Positions 1 through 9,387 are shown, numbered from the stretch's first letter. The stretch: DNA of 64,000 bases from Actinomycetes bacterium (GCA_024637095.1 JAGXFV010000018.1:62001-126000); one strand, 5' to 3'. Notes: generated from the letters alone by a model not told the origin. Numbers and translations: made by a program.

Positions 1-180
1 ACCGTGATCCTGATATGCACGGGCCAGCTGCTCGTTGGTGAGGTTCTCGAGGGCTGTCGTGTCCGTCGGATCGATGGCGACTTCGAGACGGGTCCGCCTT
101 GGCTTGAGCACCGCCCGCTTCGCAAGAACCCCCTCAACCGGCGGCAGAGCACGCACGACCGTGTTTGGCAGTGTCGACAA
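1..180 (-). CDS. Partial unknown protein following pilC (3' end outside window)
   Basis: An open minus-strand frame begins 7 nt after the pilC stop codon with a TTG (180-178) and stays open to the window edge. It encodes about 60 residues starting STLPNTVVRALPP, with a basic stretch (AKRAVLKPRR) and then an acidic, helical-looking part. Only a weak ribosome-binding site (GAG) precedes the TTG, and a GTG at about position 156 is an alternative start. It does not look like a prepilin, because no hydrophobic N-terminal helix is visible. Its position right after pilC suggests co-transcription with the pilus motor genes. I do not recognise the family. Confidence 0.35.
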   Translation of the reverse strand, partial: MSTLPNTVVRALPPVEGVLAKRAVLKPRRTRLEVAIDPTDTTALENLTNEQLARAYQDHG

Positions 181-187
181 CTGGGCT

Positions 188-1402
188 CTACTCAACGAGC
201 TGGAAGAGGTTGAAGATAGGCAGGTACATCGCAACCACGATCAGGCCCACCAGGCCGCCAATAAGGATCATCATGATCGGTTCTATGATCGAGGTGAGCG
301 ACTTGACCGAGGAATCCACCTCATCCTCGTAGAAGTCGGCGATCTTGTGCAGCATCGTGTCCAATGCGCCGGTTTCCTCACCGATGGCGATCATCTGGGT
401 CACCATCGGGGGAAACACCTTGACTCGTTCCAGCGGGCGCGCGATCGACTCCCCGCCCTTGACGTTCTCCTTGACCTCTTCCATGGCGTGTTCGACCACC
501 CGGTTGCCCGAGGTTTTGCCCGTAATGTCAATCGCCTGCAGGATGGGGACACCTGAGGAGACCAGAGTGGCAAGCGTGCGGCTAAACCGCGCAACCACGA
601 TCTTCTGAATGATGGGACCAAGCTTCATGGGAAGCTTCAGCTTGATGCGGTCCCACACATTGGTGCCTCTGTCGGAATTCTTGAGCTTCTTCAAGCCATA
701 AGTGGCCAGGAAGAGCGCGGGGAAGATCACGAACCAGAATGATCGGGTGAAGTTGCTGGCTCCCACCATTATCCGGGTGAGCAGCGGGAGTTGACCGCCC
801 AGGTCATTGTACATCTCGGCGAAGATCGGGATCACGAAGAGGATCAGGCCGAGCATGACCATCACGGCAAAGACGCCGATAAGGATCGGGTAAGTCATGG
901 CGGACTTGATCGAGCGGCGCAGGCTGTCATCCTTCTCCAGCTGAGTCGCCAGACGCTCCAGCGTTTGATCGAGCACCCCACCGATCTCGCCGGCACGCAC
1001 CATGCTGACGTACAGGCGATCGAAGGCGACCGGATGGCGCTCGACCGAATCCGAGAGGGGCATGCCCGCCTCGACGTCCTGTCGGACGGCGGCGATGACC
1101 TTACGGAAGCGCTTGTTCTCGGTTTGCTCCTCGAGGATATAGAGCGCCCGCAGCAACGCTAGTCCGGCATTGATCATAGTGGCGAACTGGCGCGAGAACA
1201 CAACCTTGTCGCGCAGCTTGATCTTCGTCATGTTCTCGAGGAGCTCGTTGATGTCCGGGAGCCCCTTCTTCTCGTCGATAGAGAGAACGGTCAACCCTCG
1301 GCGGCGAAGCTCAGCGGAAACCGCCGCTTTGGAGACCCCTTCTATCTGGCCAATGCTCTGTCCGCCCCTCACAGGCCTGGCGGTATAAGTAAAGGTGCTC
1401 AC
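188..1402 (-). CDS. pilC: Type IV pilus inner-membrane platform protein PilC
   Basis: PilC is the membrane platform on which the PilB and PilT motors act during pilus extension and retraction. The 404-residue protein has the usual family length. A short N-terminal region contains the pattern in which a residue segment near 16-30 (GQIEG) precedes RRRGLTVLSI. Two T2SSF repeats follow, at about 70-190 and 270-395. Long hydrophobic helices lie near residues 168-195, 220-238 and 375-400. The gene follows pilT by 16 nt in the order pilB-pilT-pilC, so a shared transcript is likely. Its identity is clear; its substrate pilin is not in the window. Confidence 0.95.
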   Translation of the reverse strand: MSTFTYTARPVRGGQSIGQIEGVSKAAVSAELRRRGLTVLSIDEKKGLPDINELLENMTKIKLRDKVVFSRQFATMINAGLALLRALYILEEQTENKRFRKVIAAVRQDVEAGMPLSDSVERHPVAFDRLYVSMVRAGEIGGVLDQTLERLATQLEKDDSLRRSIKSAMTYPILIGVFAVMVMLGLILFVIPIFAEMYNDLGGQLPLLTRIMVGASNFTRSFWFVIFPALFLATYGLKKLKNSDRGTNVWDRIKLKLPMKLGPIIQKIVVARFSRTLATLVSSGVPILQAIDITGKTSGNRVVEHAMEEVKENVKGGESIARPLERVKVFPPMVTQMIAIGEETGALDTMLHKIADFYEDEVDSSVKSLTSIIEPIMMILIGGLVGLIVVAMYLPIFNLFQLVE

Positions 1403-1418
1403 TCTTCCCTCCTGTTGG

Positions 1419-2483
1419 CTAAGCGGCGCCGGACATCAAGAGCCGGCCTAGATCTTCGGGATTAGAGCTTCGCTGGTCCGCCATCTCCCGACTGATCAGA
1501 TTGCGGCGAACCAGATCCGCCAGTGCGTAATCCATGGTCTGCATGCCGTACTTGGTCCCGGTTTGCATCACGGTGTAGATCTGATGAGTCTTGCCTTCGC
1601 GGATCAGGTTCCGCACAGCGGGAGTGGGCATCAGGATCTCGCAGGCGACGATCCGCCCCCGTCCATCCCGGCGCGGGAGCAGCTGCTGGGTGACGATGCC
1701 CTGAATGGTCGACGCGATCTGCACACGGATCTGCTCCTGCTGATGCGGCGGGAAGACGTCGATCATGCGGTCGATCGTCTGCGGCGCATCCTGGGTGTGC
1801 AGGGTGGCAAACACCAGGTGGCCCGTCTCGGCGGCGGTGAGGGCGGTCTGGATGGTCTCGAGATCTCTCAGCTCGCCGATGAGGATCACGTCGGGATCCT
1901 GCCTGAGCACCGACTTGAGTGCTCGGGCGAAGGACTGAGTGTCCGCCCCGACTTCGCGCTGATTGATCACGCAGCCCTTGTGGGCGTGAAGGAACTCGAT
2001 GGGGTCCTCGATGGTCATGATGTGTTCGTGCCGCGCCTCATTGACCTCATCGATGATCGCGGCCAGCGTCGTGGATTTGCCGGAGCCGGTGGGCCCGGTG
2101 ACAAGGACGAAGCCCCGAGGCTTGGAACAAAATCCCCGCAACGCCTTGGGCAGTCCGAGTTCGTCGAGGCTCTTGATGTCCACCGGGATCAGCCGGAACG
2201 CTGCGCCCAAACTGTTGCGCTGGAAGAAAGCGTTGACGCGAAAACGCGCCTTGCCGGGAATGGAGTAGGAGAAATCGATCTCCCATTCGGTCTCGAGCCG
2301 CTGCCGCTGCTCCTGCGTCAGAATGCTGTAGATGAGTTCGCGTGTGCGATTCGCGCTCATCGGTTCCGCGCTCAAAGCCTGCAGCCTGCCGTTGCTGCGA
2401 ATCATCGGCGGCAGACCCACGGTTATGTGCAGGTCGGACGCTCCTCGTTCGAGGACCTCCAGCAAGATCTCGGCGATGTCCAC
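1419..2483 (-). CDS. pilT: Type IV pilus retraction ATPase PilT
   Basis: This hexameric secretion-type ATPase depolymerises the pilus and drives twitching. I chose the GTG at 2483 because a GAGGAGG ribosome-binding site sits 7 nt upstream and the protein then starts (M)DIAEILLEVLERGASDLH, as PilT proteins usually do. This gives 354 residues, the usual length. The Walker A GPTGSGKST lies near residues 124-132. An Asp box and a His box (GHLVFATLHT) follow. The C-terminal AVRNLIRE variant of the PilT signature AIRNLIRE separates it from PilB. It lies between pilB (64 nt upstream) and pilC (16 nt downstream). Confidence 0.95.
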   Translation of the reverse strand: MDIAEILLEVLERGASDLHITVGLPPMIRSNGRLQALSAEPMSANRTRELIYSILTQEQRQRLETEWEIDFSYSIPGKARFRVNAFFQRNSLGAAFRLIPVDIKSLDELGLPKALRGFCSKPRGFVLVTGPTGSGKSTTLAAIIDEVNEARHEHIMTIEDPIEFLHAHKGCVINQREVGADTQSFARALKSVLRQDPDVILIGELRDLETIQTALTAAETGHLVFATLHTQDAPQTIDRMIDVFPPHQQEQIRVQIASTIQGIVTQQLLPRRDGRGRIVACEILMPTPAVRNLIREGKTHQIYTVMQTGTKYGMQTMDYALADLVRRNLISREMADQRSSNPEDLGRLLMSGAA

Positions 2484-2547
2484 TAAGCAACCTCCTCGGA
2501 GGGTCGTTCCGTCGCTGTCAACGAGCAAGAGCCGACAGAGTCACGAT

Positions 2548-4284
2548 CTAGACGATTACTCGCCCGATCTCCTCGATGCTCGTCCTGCCCTGCAGCACCT
2601 TGTCGATTCCGTCCTCTCGAAGGGTCTTCATTCCCTCCGCCTGAGCAACTCTGCTGATCTCATCGGCGCTTTTGCGCTCGACCGTTAGTCTTTCGATTGC
2701 CTCGGTTACAACCATCACCTCGTAGATCCCCAGCCGGCCTTTGTAGCCGGTTCCGTTGCATCGGGGGCAGCCCACGCCCTTGTAAAGGGTGACTTCCTCC
2801 CAGCTCTCTACGGCTTCCATGGGGAAGTCGCTGCGACGCAGCATCTCTTGCGTGGGCTTGAAGGGTTCTTTGCAGGAGTCACACAACTTGCGGGCCAGGC
2901 GCTGGGCGAGCACGCAATCCACGGCTGAGGCGGTGAGGAAGGGCTCCACCCCCATCTCAGTCAGGCGAGAGAGGGCCCCGGCGGCGTCGTTGGTGTGCAG
3001 CGTGGAAAGCACCAGATGCCCCGTGAGCGCCGATTCGATCGCGATCTGACCCGTCTCGAAGTCCCGGATCTCGCCGATCATGACGATGTCGGGGTCGCAG
3101 CGCAAGATCGACTTGAGCGCCCGGGAGAAGGTCATGCCCGCCTTGACATTGGTCTGCACCTGATTGATGCCGGTCAGTCGGTACTCAACCGGATCCTCTA
3201 CCGTGATGATGTTCTTCTCGGATGAATTCAGGATGTTGAGGGTGGCGTAGAGAGTGGTCGACTTTCCGGAGCCGGTCGGTCCGGTGACCAGGATGGCGCC
3301 GTACGGCTTGGTGAACGACTTACGGAAACGAGCGAGCGACTTCTCGGCGAAACCCAGATCTTCCAGGCGAAGCATCACGTTGGACCTGTCGAGCAGGCGG
3401 AGCACGATCTTCTCGCCGTAGACGGTAGGCAGGCTGGCCACACGCAGGTCGATCGGCTTCGCCCCTACCATCAGCCCGATACGGCCGTCCTGCGGCACGC
3501 GGCGCTCAGCGATGTCAAGATCGGCCATGATCTTCAGGCGTGAGAGCACTCCCTGCTGCATCCGGCGAGGCACCGACATGATCTCGTGCAGGACGCCGTC
3601 GTTGCGGAAGCGGACCACCATCTCCTTGGATTGAGGTTCGAAGTGAACGTCGGAGGCGCCGTCGTCCGCTGCTTGAGCGAGAATACTGTTGACGAGCTTG
3701 ACGATCGGGGCCTCGTCGATAGTCTCGCGGATGTCCCGCACCTGATCGTCGGACAGTTCTCCGTCCTCGATTTGGTCCTCGAGGTTCTCCGCCACCTTCT
3801 CCCGGAGCCGGCTGACTTTGCTGATCTGTTCAAAGATGTCCTCTTCGGTGGCGATGGCCGGCTCGATGTCGTAGCCGGTGAGCATGCGCAGGTCGTCCAC
3901 CGCAAAGATGTTGGCCGGGTCCACCATGGCTACGAGGAGCGTGTTCTCATTGGCGTAGCGGACCGGGATCGCCGCATAACGGCGGGCGTCCCGCTCGCTG
4001 ATCAGACCGGAGACCGAGGGATCCACCTGCATCTCGCTGAGATCGGCGAAGGGGACGTTCAAGCGGACGGCGAGGGCTCGGGTGAGATCGAGCTGGGTCA
4101 GGTGGCCGTTGGCAACCAGGATCTCCCCCACGCGCAGGTGGCTCGTCTCCTGTTCATCGAGGGCCCGCTGAAGCTGTTCCTCGGTGACGAGTTCCAGGTC
4201 GAGCAGAATCTCGCCAAGTCTCTTCTTGCCCGGCCGGCGTTGCTGCATATCTTCTGTTTGCAGCTGCATCAGTCGCGCATCCAC
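2548..4284 (-). CDS. pilB: Type IV pilus extension ATPase PilB with tandem MshEN motifs
   Basis: PilB powers pilus assembly. The 578-residue protein has an N-terminal MshEN/T2SSE-N domain. Two 24-residue MshEN motifs start at about residues 22 (RLGEILL) and 51 (RVGEILV) and are separated by exactly five residues, the spacing known for c-di-GMP-binding MshEN domains. The ATPase core carries Walker A GPTGSGKST and DPD/GEIRD boxes. A four-cysteine zinc site is visible (LCDSC, then GCPRC). The start lies inside the end of aroE; an ATG at 4269 shares a TGATG with the aroE stop and is an equally plausible start. Either way pilB is translationally coupled to aroE. Confidence 0.95.
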   Translation of the reverse strand: MDARLMQLQTEDMQQRRPGKKRLGEILLDLELVTEEQLQRALDEQETSHLRVGEILVANGHLTQLDLTRALAVRLNVPFADLSEMQVDPSVSGLISERDARRYAAIPVRYANENTLLVAMVDPANIFAVDDLRMLTGYDIEPAIATEEDIFEQISKVSRLREKVAENLEDQIEDGELSDDQVRDIRETIDEAPIVKLVNSILAQAADDGASDVHFEPQSKEMVVRFRNDGVLHEIMSVPRRMQQGVLSRLKIMADLDIAERRVPQDGRIGLMVGAKPIDLRVASLPTVYGEKIVLRLLDRSNVMLRLEDLGFAEKSLARFRKSFTKPYGAILVTGPTGSGKSTTLYATLNILNSSEKNIITVEDPVEYRLTGINQVQTNVKAGMTFSRALKSILRCDPDIVMIGEIRDFETGQIAIESALTGHLVLSTLHTNDAAGALSRLTEMGVEPFLTASAVDCVLAQRLARKLCDSCKEPFKPTQEMLRRSDFPMEAVESWEEVTLYKGVGCPRCNGTGYKGRLGIYEVMVVTEAIERLTVERKSADEISRVAQAEGMKTLREDGIDKVLQGRTSIEEIGRVIV

Positions 4285-5129
4285 CGGCGCATCACCTCCA
4301 CCGGCGCCGAGGTGCCGGTCCAGAGCTCGAATGCGAGCGCCGCCTGGCGCACAAGCATTTCACTGCCATCAATGGTAATCGCTCCCCTCTTTCTTGCCTC
4401 GTGGAGGAGCGGCGTAGGGCCGGATCCGTAAACCAGGTCCATGACCACATGCTCCTCGGTCAATTCATCGGCGCGAAGCGGGTATGTCTTGACCCCGTCT
4501 TTGAGCCCGATCGAGGTGGCGTTGACGACGAGTTTCGCCTGCCTGAGCGCTTCGCTCAGCTCCCCGGCGGTGACCGTTTGGCACCGGCCCTCCCCCCAGC
4601 CGACTGCGGTGGAGCAGAGATCCTCGGCTCTTTGGGCGGTGCGATTGTAGAGCAGGACTCGGCCTGCTCCGGCCGCAAGAAGCCCGGCCAAAACCGCTCG
4701 ACCGGCGCCGCCGGCCCCCAGCACCAGGCAGGTCTCGCCCTCGGGCCGGCGCCACCCCGCCTCCAACGCCTGCAGGAATCCGTCGACGTCGGTGTTGTGG
4801 CCCCGTAGGTGCGCGTCCTGGTACACGAGGGTGTTGACCGCACCGACTGTGGCGGCCAGAGGGGCGACCTCGTCGAGGAGGGGCAGCACCGCCTCCTTAT
4901 GGGGGACGGTGACGTTGGCCCCGCGAAAGCCGACCGCCTTGAGGCCTTGCACCGCCGCTTCCAGGTCATCGGGCGGCACGTCGAAGGCCAGGTAGACCAA
5001 GGCGAGGCCACGTTCCCGGAAGGCGGCGTTTTGGATCTGCGGAGAGAGCGAGTGCGACACCGGATGGCCCAGCAGGGCAACCAGGCCGGTCTTTGCGCTG
5101 ATATCTGTCGAGTTGCTCACGTCACACAC
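4269..5129 (-). CDS. aroE: Shikimate dehydrogenase
   Basis: AroE reduces 3-dehydroshikimate to shikimate with NADPH in chorismate synthesis. The 286-residue protein shows the substrate-binding GHPVSHSLSP near residue 21, the catalytic lysine in NVTVPHKEA, NTDVDGF, and the Rossmann motif GAGGAGRAV. The GTG start at 5129 lies 4 nt after AAGAGG; a second in-frame GTG at 5120 is possible. The gene sits between mltG and pilB. The aroE/pilB overlap joins a housekeeping metabolic gene to the pilus genes in one transcript. No other aro gene is present in the window. Confidence 0.94.
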   Translation of the reverse strand: MCDVSNSTDISAKTGLVALLGHPVSHSLSPQIQNAAFRERGLALVYLAFDVPPDDLEAAVQGLKAVGFRGANVTVPHKEAVLPLLDEVAPLAATVGAVNTLVYQDAHLRGHNTDVDGFLQALEAGWRRPEGETCLVLGAGGAGRAVLAGLLAAGAGRVLLYNRTAQRAEDLCSTAVGWGEGRCQTVTAGELSEALRQAKLVVNATSIGLKDGVKTYPLRADELTEEHVVMDLVYGSGPTPLLHEARKRGAITIDGSEMLVRQAALAFELWTGTSAPVEVMRRWMRD

Positions 5130-5193
5130 CGTACCTCTTGTTCGCTCCCGGGGGCGTTAGCCCTTGGTTGGGGCTTGAGGCGGTAACGCGACG

Positions 5194-6258
5194 CTAGGGA
5201 GCGTTCTCCTTGGCCTGCAGAAACTCGTCGTACGAAGCAGTGAAGAAGTGATGCCCCGCTTCGTCCTGCAGGACGTAGTAGAGGTAGTCGACCTCTTCCG
5301 GCTGCAATGCCGCCTCGAGTGCGGCCAGCCCCGGGCTTGCGATGGGGCCCGGTGGGAGACCCATCTCTACACGGGTGTTATACGGAGAATCGACTGCCAG
5401 GTCACTCTGGGTCAGAGAGCCGGTCCACTTCTTGAGGGCGTAGCGGACCGTGGCGTCGATGCCGAGCGTCATCCCCTCTTCGAGGCGATTGTAGATGACC
5501 GCGGAGACCTTGGCCCGTTCCTCCGGAATCCGGGCCTCCTTTTCGATCAACGAGGCGATGATCACCACCTGATAAGGACTGACCCCCAGTTCCGAGGAGC
5601 TCTCCCAGGGAAGCTCGGCCGTCTTCTGGGAAAAGGTCTTCAACTGCTCGGCGATCAAGGTCTCGGCGTTGCCTTCGTCGGGCAAGAGGTAGGTCTCGGG
5701 GAAGAGCAGCCCTTCCAGGCTCTCGGGTTCGATGGCGGTGCCCGCGAGGGCGGGCAACTCAAAGGCATCGGGCGAGTTGGCGAGCTCCACGTAGTTGTCA
5801 GCGTCGACGAGTTCCGCTTCCCGCAATCTGTCCGCGGCCTGGTCTATGCAGAGACCCTCGGGGAGCGTGACGCGGGCCAGGTCTACCGCGGTGCCCCCTT
5901 CGCGAAGAGCCGCAATGATCTCGTCCGCGTCCTCCCCCACTCGGAACTCGTACGTTCCCGGTTTGATCTCGCCGGCCGCGCCCTGCATCCGCAGGCGCGC
6001 GACGAAGGTCCAGCTGGAATCGATGATGCCTTCGCGCTCGAGTAGTTCGGCCACATCGCCGGCAGTGAGGCCCTCGAGCACCTGCACGGTGCGCACCTCA
6101 CCCGTCCCCTCGCCGGTCTCACCGCTTGGGGGGTTGAACCCCTGGTAGACCTTGTAGCCGAAGATGCCTACCACGGTGATCAGCACCAGGAAACCGGTAA
6201 TGGCGAACCAGCGGTGAAACCCGCGCAGCGACCCTTTAGATGGTCGAGGAGTTTTCAC
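5194..6258 (-). CDS. mltG: Endolytic murein transglycosylase MltG (YceG-like)
   Basis: MltG cleaves nascent peptidoglycan strands next to the membrane and helps set glycan length. I chose the GTG at 6258, which overlaps the ruvX stop as GTGA and follows GAGAGGGG; this gives 354 residues. One transmembrane helix lies near residues 18-40. A LysM-like linker includes VLEGLTAGDVAELLEREGI, and the YceG catalytic core follows. The catalytic glutamate is in ASLIEKEARI. Downstream conserved elements are VIYNRLEEGM and LPPGPIASPG. The neighbours alaS-ruvX-mltG-aroE form a widespread bacterial order. Confidence 0.95.
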   Translation of the reverse strand: MKTPRPSKGSLRGFHRWFAITGFLVLITVVGIFGYKVYQGFNPPSGETGEGTGEVRTVQVLEGLTAGDVAELLEREGIIDSSWTFVARLRMQGAAGEIKPGTYEFRVGEDADEIIAALREGGTAVDLARVTLPEGLCIDQAADRLREAELVDADNYVELANSPDAFELPALAGTAIEPESLEGLLFPETYLLPDEGNAETLIAEQLKTFSQKTAELPWESSSELGVSPYQVVIIASLIEKEARIPEERAKVSAVIYNRLEEGMTLGIDATVRYALKKWTGSLTQSDLAVDSPYNTRVEMGLPPGPIASPGLAALEAALQPEEVDYLYYVLQDEAGHHFFTASYDEFLQAKENAP

Positions 6259-6686
6259 GGCCGCCCCTCTCGGCCCAACGAGTCGCGGGAGACCCTCGCG
6301 GACACGGAGTCCAGGTAGTTCTGCAAGAGGTGGCAAGCGGCCACGGAGTCAACCTCCCCCCGGGAACCACGGTCGCGGCGCGCCAGTTTGGTTGTGAAAC
6401 GCTCGTCCCATGTGTGAACGCGAATAGGCGAAGCGTTGGCCAGAGCGGCGGCGAAGGCCTCGGCCTGAGCTAATTGGTCGTTGGTGCCGCCGGAGAGCGG
6501 ATGCGGCAAACCGACCACTATGGCCTCGGCCCCCTCTCTCTCCGCCACCTCGATCACCGCCTCGACCAGCCGCTCGGGATCCCTCTCCCGAAGGATCTCC
6601 ACCGGCCGGCAGATGATCCCCAAAGGATCTGATACCGCGAGCCCGGTGCGGCTCGTCCCGTGATCAACGGCCAGGATCCTGCCCAT
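6255..6686 (-). CDS. ruvX: RuvX/YqgF Holliday-junction-resolvase-like / pre-16S rRNA nuclease
   Basis: This is an RNase H-fold nuclease of the YqgF family, implicated in 16S rRNA 5'-end maturation and possibly recombination. The 143-residue length is typical. The N-terminal strand carries AVDHGTSRTGLAVSD with the first acidic residue. A second acidic site lies after GLPHPLSG, and TWDERFTT precedes a C-terminal Asp in EVDSVAACHLL. Its ATG overlaps the alaS stop as TGATG, and its own stop overlaps the mltG start, so alaS-ruvX-mltG are tightly coupled. Confidence 0.93.
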   Translation of the reverse strand: MGRILAVDHGTSRTGLAVSDPLGIICRPVEILRERDPERLVEAVIEVAEREGAEAIVVGLPHPLSGGTNDQLAQAEAFAAALANASPIRVHTWDERFTTKLARRDRGSRGEVDSVAACHLLQNYLDSVSARVSRDSLGREGRP

Positions 6687-9307
6687 CAGCCGGCGAGCCG
6701 GTCCTCGATGGAGCGCCGCAAGGATTGCAGGCCCTCCTCCAGGCGAGCAGGGTCTCCCCCGCCCCCGCGGCCGAGTGTGGGACTACCGCCGCCACCACCG
6801 CCGATATGCGCACCCAATTCCTTGACCAGGTCTCCGGCGTTGACCGCGCTCACGTCCTTGGTCCGGCTGGCCACGACCAGAGACTTGCCGTCGCTCTCGG
6901 CGGCAAGGACGACTACCGACGGAGCGAGGCGGTCGCGCACCTGGTCGACCAGGGCGATTAGCTGATCCACGTCCCGCGCCGGCACTCGGGCGACCGCAAC
7001 GCTTACACCGTCGTGGTTCTCAGCCGACTCCAGCACGTCCTCGACGACGTTGACGGATTCTCCGCTGAGGAGCTCCCCGACTTCGCCCTCGAGTTCTTTG
7101 ATGCGGTCTTTCAGCCTCTGTATGGAGTTGAGCACCTGGTGGTCATCTCGGGTCCCCAGGGAGGAAGCCGCTTGGTCCACCAAGCGGTCGCGGTCGCGGT
7201 AATACTCGATCGCCTTGCGGCCGGTCACCGCTTCGATGCGGCGGACGTTGGCCCCCACGCTGCCCTCGGAGAGGATCTTGAAGGCTCCGATCTCCCCGGT
7301 TTGGTGGACGTGAGTGCCGCCGCAGAGCTCGCGGCTGAAGTCATTGACTTCCACCACGCGGACGAAGTCGCCGTACTTCTCTCCAAAGAGAGCGACGGCT
7401 CCCAGATCGCGCGCGTGTTCGAAACTGGTCACGAAGGCGCGCACCGGATGATTCTCGATGATCTTACGGTTGACGATCTCCTCCACCTCGCCCAGGCGCT
7501 CAGGGCCCAACGGCTCTGCGAAACTGAAGTCGAAGCGGAACTTCTCCGGGCGCACCGCCGAGCCCGCCTGGGTGGCGTCCTTGCCCAGAACCGTGCGCAG
7601 CGCATAGTGCAGCAGGTGGGTGCCGGTATGATTGGCGGCGACCGAGTGCCGATGGGCCGGGGAGACGATCGCCCTCACGCGGGTGCCGGCCTGAAGTTCG
7701 CCGTCGGTCACGCGCGCCACGATCACCTGAACCGAGCCGTGTAGCTGCACGTCCTCGACTTCGCCGCGGCCGGTGTCCGATTCCAGGTAACCGACATCGG
7801 CGATCTGCCCGCCCCCGGTCGAGTAGAAGGGGCTCTCGCGAAGCGTAAGGAGAATCTGTTTCTCGTCCAGCGGCTCGAGGCGTTCGAGCACGGTGAACAT
7901 GTCTTCCCTCTCGTAACCCATGAACTCCGTGGGCCGCCCTCCCTCCCGGGCGAAACGGATGATTGCTTCCTGCGCCTCGTCCTCTCCCTGCCGAGAAGCG
8001 CGGGCCCGGCGGCGCTGCTCTGCCATCTGGGCCTCAAATGCGGCGTTGTCCAATTCCAGCCCCCGCTCGGCCACGATCTCGCGGGTGACATCGATGGGGA
8101 AGCCGTAAGTGTCGTGCAGCACGAAGGCGGCGCGCCCGGGAAAGACTTTCTCTCCCTTTGCGAGCGCCCGCTCGACCTCGTCGCCCAGGAGCACCAGCCC
8201 CTGGTCCAGCGTGCGGTTGAAACGTTCCTCTTCGGCGCCCACAACACGCAGGATGGTTTCCCGGCGTTCCCTCAATTCGGGGTACGCGTCGGCCAGCAAC
8301 TCGATGGTCCGTTCGGCAAAACGGGCCAGGTAAGGCGGCTCCATTCCGATTCCCCGGCCGAACCGCGCCGCCCGGCGGATCACCCGGCGCAGCACGTAAC
8401 CCCGGCCTTCATTGCTGGGGAGTACGCCGTCTGCCACCAGGAGGGACATCGCCCGGGAGTGGTCGGCCAGCACGCGCAGGGCCACGTCCAGCCGCTCGTC
8501 CTCGCCGAAGCTGACGCCCGCCACCTCTTCGCCCAACTGCAGCAGAGGGTAGAAGACGTCGGTCTCGAACACCGAAGGCACATCCTGTGTTAGCGCTGCG
8601 ATGCGTTCGAGGCCCATCCCCGTGTCGATGTTCTTGCTGGGCAGGGGCGTAAGCCGACCCTCTTCGTCCATGTTGTACTGCATGAAGACCAGATTCCAGT
8701 ACTCCACATAGCGGTCGCACTCGCAGCCGGGGAGGCAATTCTCGTCCCCGCACCCGTAATCGGGTCCCCGGTCGTAGTAGAGCTCGGAGCAGGGCCCACA
8801 AGGGCCGGTGGGGCCCGGAGGCCCCCAGAAATTCTCGCTGCGGGGGAGTTCCACCATACGGACGCGCGGGATTCCGACCCCCACCCACGCCGCGATCGCC
8901 TCTTCGTCCTTCTCCACCTGTTCGTCGCCTTCGAACACCGAGATCCAGATGCGCTCTGGATCGAAGCCGAGCACCTCAGTCGAGAATTCGTAAGCGAAGC
9001 GAACGGCGCCTTCCTTGAAGTAGTCGCCCACAGAGAAGTTGCCGAGCATTTCAAAGAAAGTGCAGTGCCGCGCGGTGAGACCGACGCGGTCGATATCCGT
9101 GGTGCGGAAGCACTTCTGCACGCTGGTCAGCCGCCGGCGCGGAGGTTCCTCCATCCCCAAAAAGTAGGGCTTGAACTGCTGCATGCCGGCGGTGGTCAGC
9201 ATCACCGAGGGGTCTTTATAGGGCACCAGCGACGAGCTGGAGACAAGCAGGTGCTCGCGCTTCACAAAGAATTCGAGAAACAGGCGTCTAAGTTCGGACG
9301 TCTTCAC
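6686..9307 (-). CDS. alaS: Alanyl-tRNA synthetase
   Basis: AlaRS charges tRNA-Ala and edits Ser and Gly mischarging. It is a class II enzyme with the catalytic N-terminal domain (KREHLLVSSSSLVPYKDPS), a tRNA-recognition helical domain, the editing domain (NHTGTHLLH and CGGTHV zinc/editing motifs) and a C-Ala domain with the glycine-rich stretch GGGGGGSP. The frame stays open to a TTG at 9319, but GAGAGG abuts that codon; the GTG at 9307 has 12 nt of spacing and matches usual AlaRS starts, giving 873 residues. It is first in the alaS-ruvX-mltG-aroE-pil string, 80 nt downstream of the sigma gene. Confidence 0.95.
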   Translation of the reverse strand: MKTSELRRLFLEFFVKREHLLVSSSSLVPYKDPSVMLTTAGMQQFKPYFLGMEEPPRRRLTSVQKCFRTTDIDRVGLTARHCTFFEMLGNFSVGDYFKEGAVRFAYEFSTEVLGFDPERIWISVFEGDEQVEKDEEAIAAWVGVGIPRVRMVELPRSENFWGPPGPTGPCGPCSELYYDRGPDYGCGDENCLPGCECDRYVEYWNLVFMQYNMDEEGRLTPLPSKNIDTGMGLERIAALTQDVPSVFETDVFYPLLQLGEEVAGVSFGEDERLDVALRVLADHSRAMSLLVADGVLPSNEGRGYVLRRVIRRAARFGRGIGMEPPYLARFAERTIELLADAYPELRERRETILRVVGAEEERFNRTLDQGLVLLGDEVERALAKGEKVFPGRAAFVLHDTYGFPIDVTREIVAERGLELDNAAFEAQMAEQRRRARASRQGEDEAQEAIIRFAREGGRPTEFMGYEREDMFTVLERLEPLDEKQILLTLRESPFYSTGGGQIADVGYLESDTGRGEVEDVQLHGSVQVIVARVTDGELQAGTRVRAIVSPAHRHSVAANHTGTHLLHYALRTVLGKDATQAGSAVRPEKFRFDFSFAEPLGPERLGEVEEIVNRKIIENHPVRAFVTSFEHARDLGAVALFGEKYGDFVRVVEVNDFSRELCGGTHVHQTGEIGAFKILSEGSVGANVRRIEAVTGRKAIEYYRDRDRLVDQAASSLGTRDDHQVLNSIQRLKDRIKELEGEVGELLSGESVNVVEDVLESAENHDGVSVAVARVPARDVDQLIALVDQVRDRLAPSVVVLAAESDGKSLVVASRTKDVSAVNAGDLVKELGAHIGGGGGGSPTLGRGGGGDPARLEEGLQSLRRSIEDRLAG

Positions 9308-9387
9308 GCGATTAACCAACCTCTCGGATGTGCCGTGGACGACGGGCTGGAGAAACCCGCCCGGTTACCGCCTTCGCCGCGTGGGGC

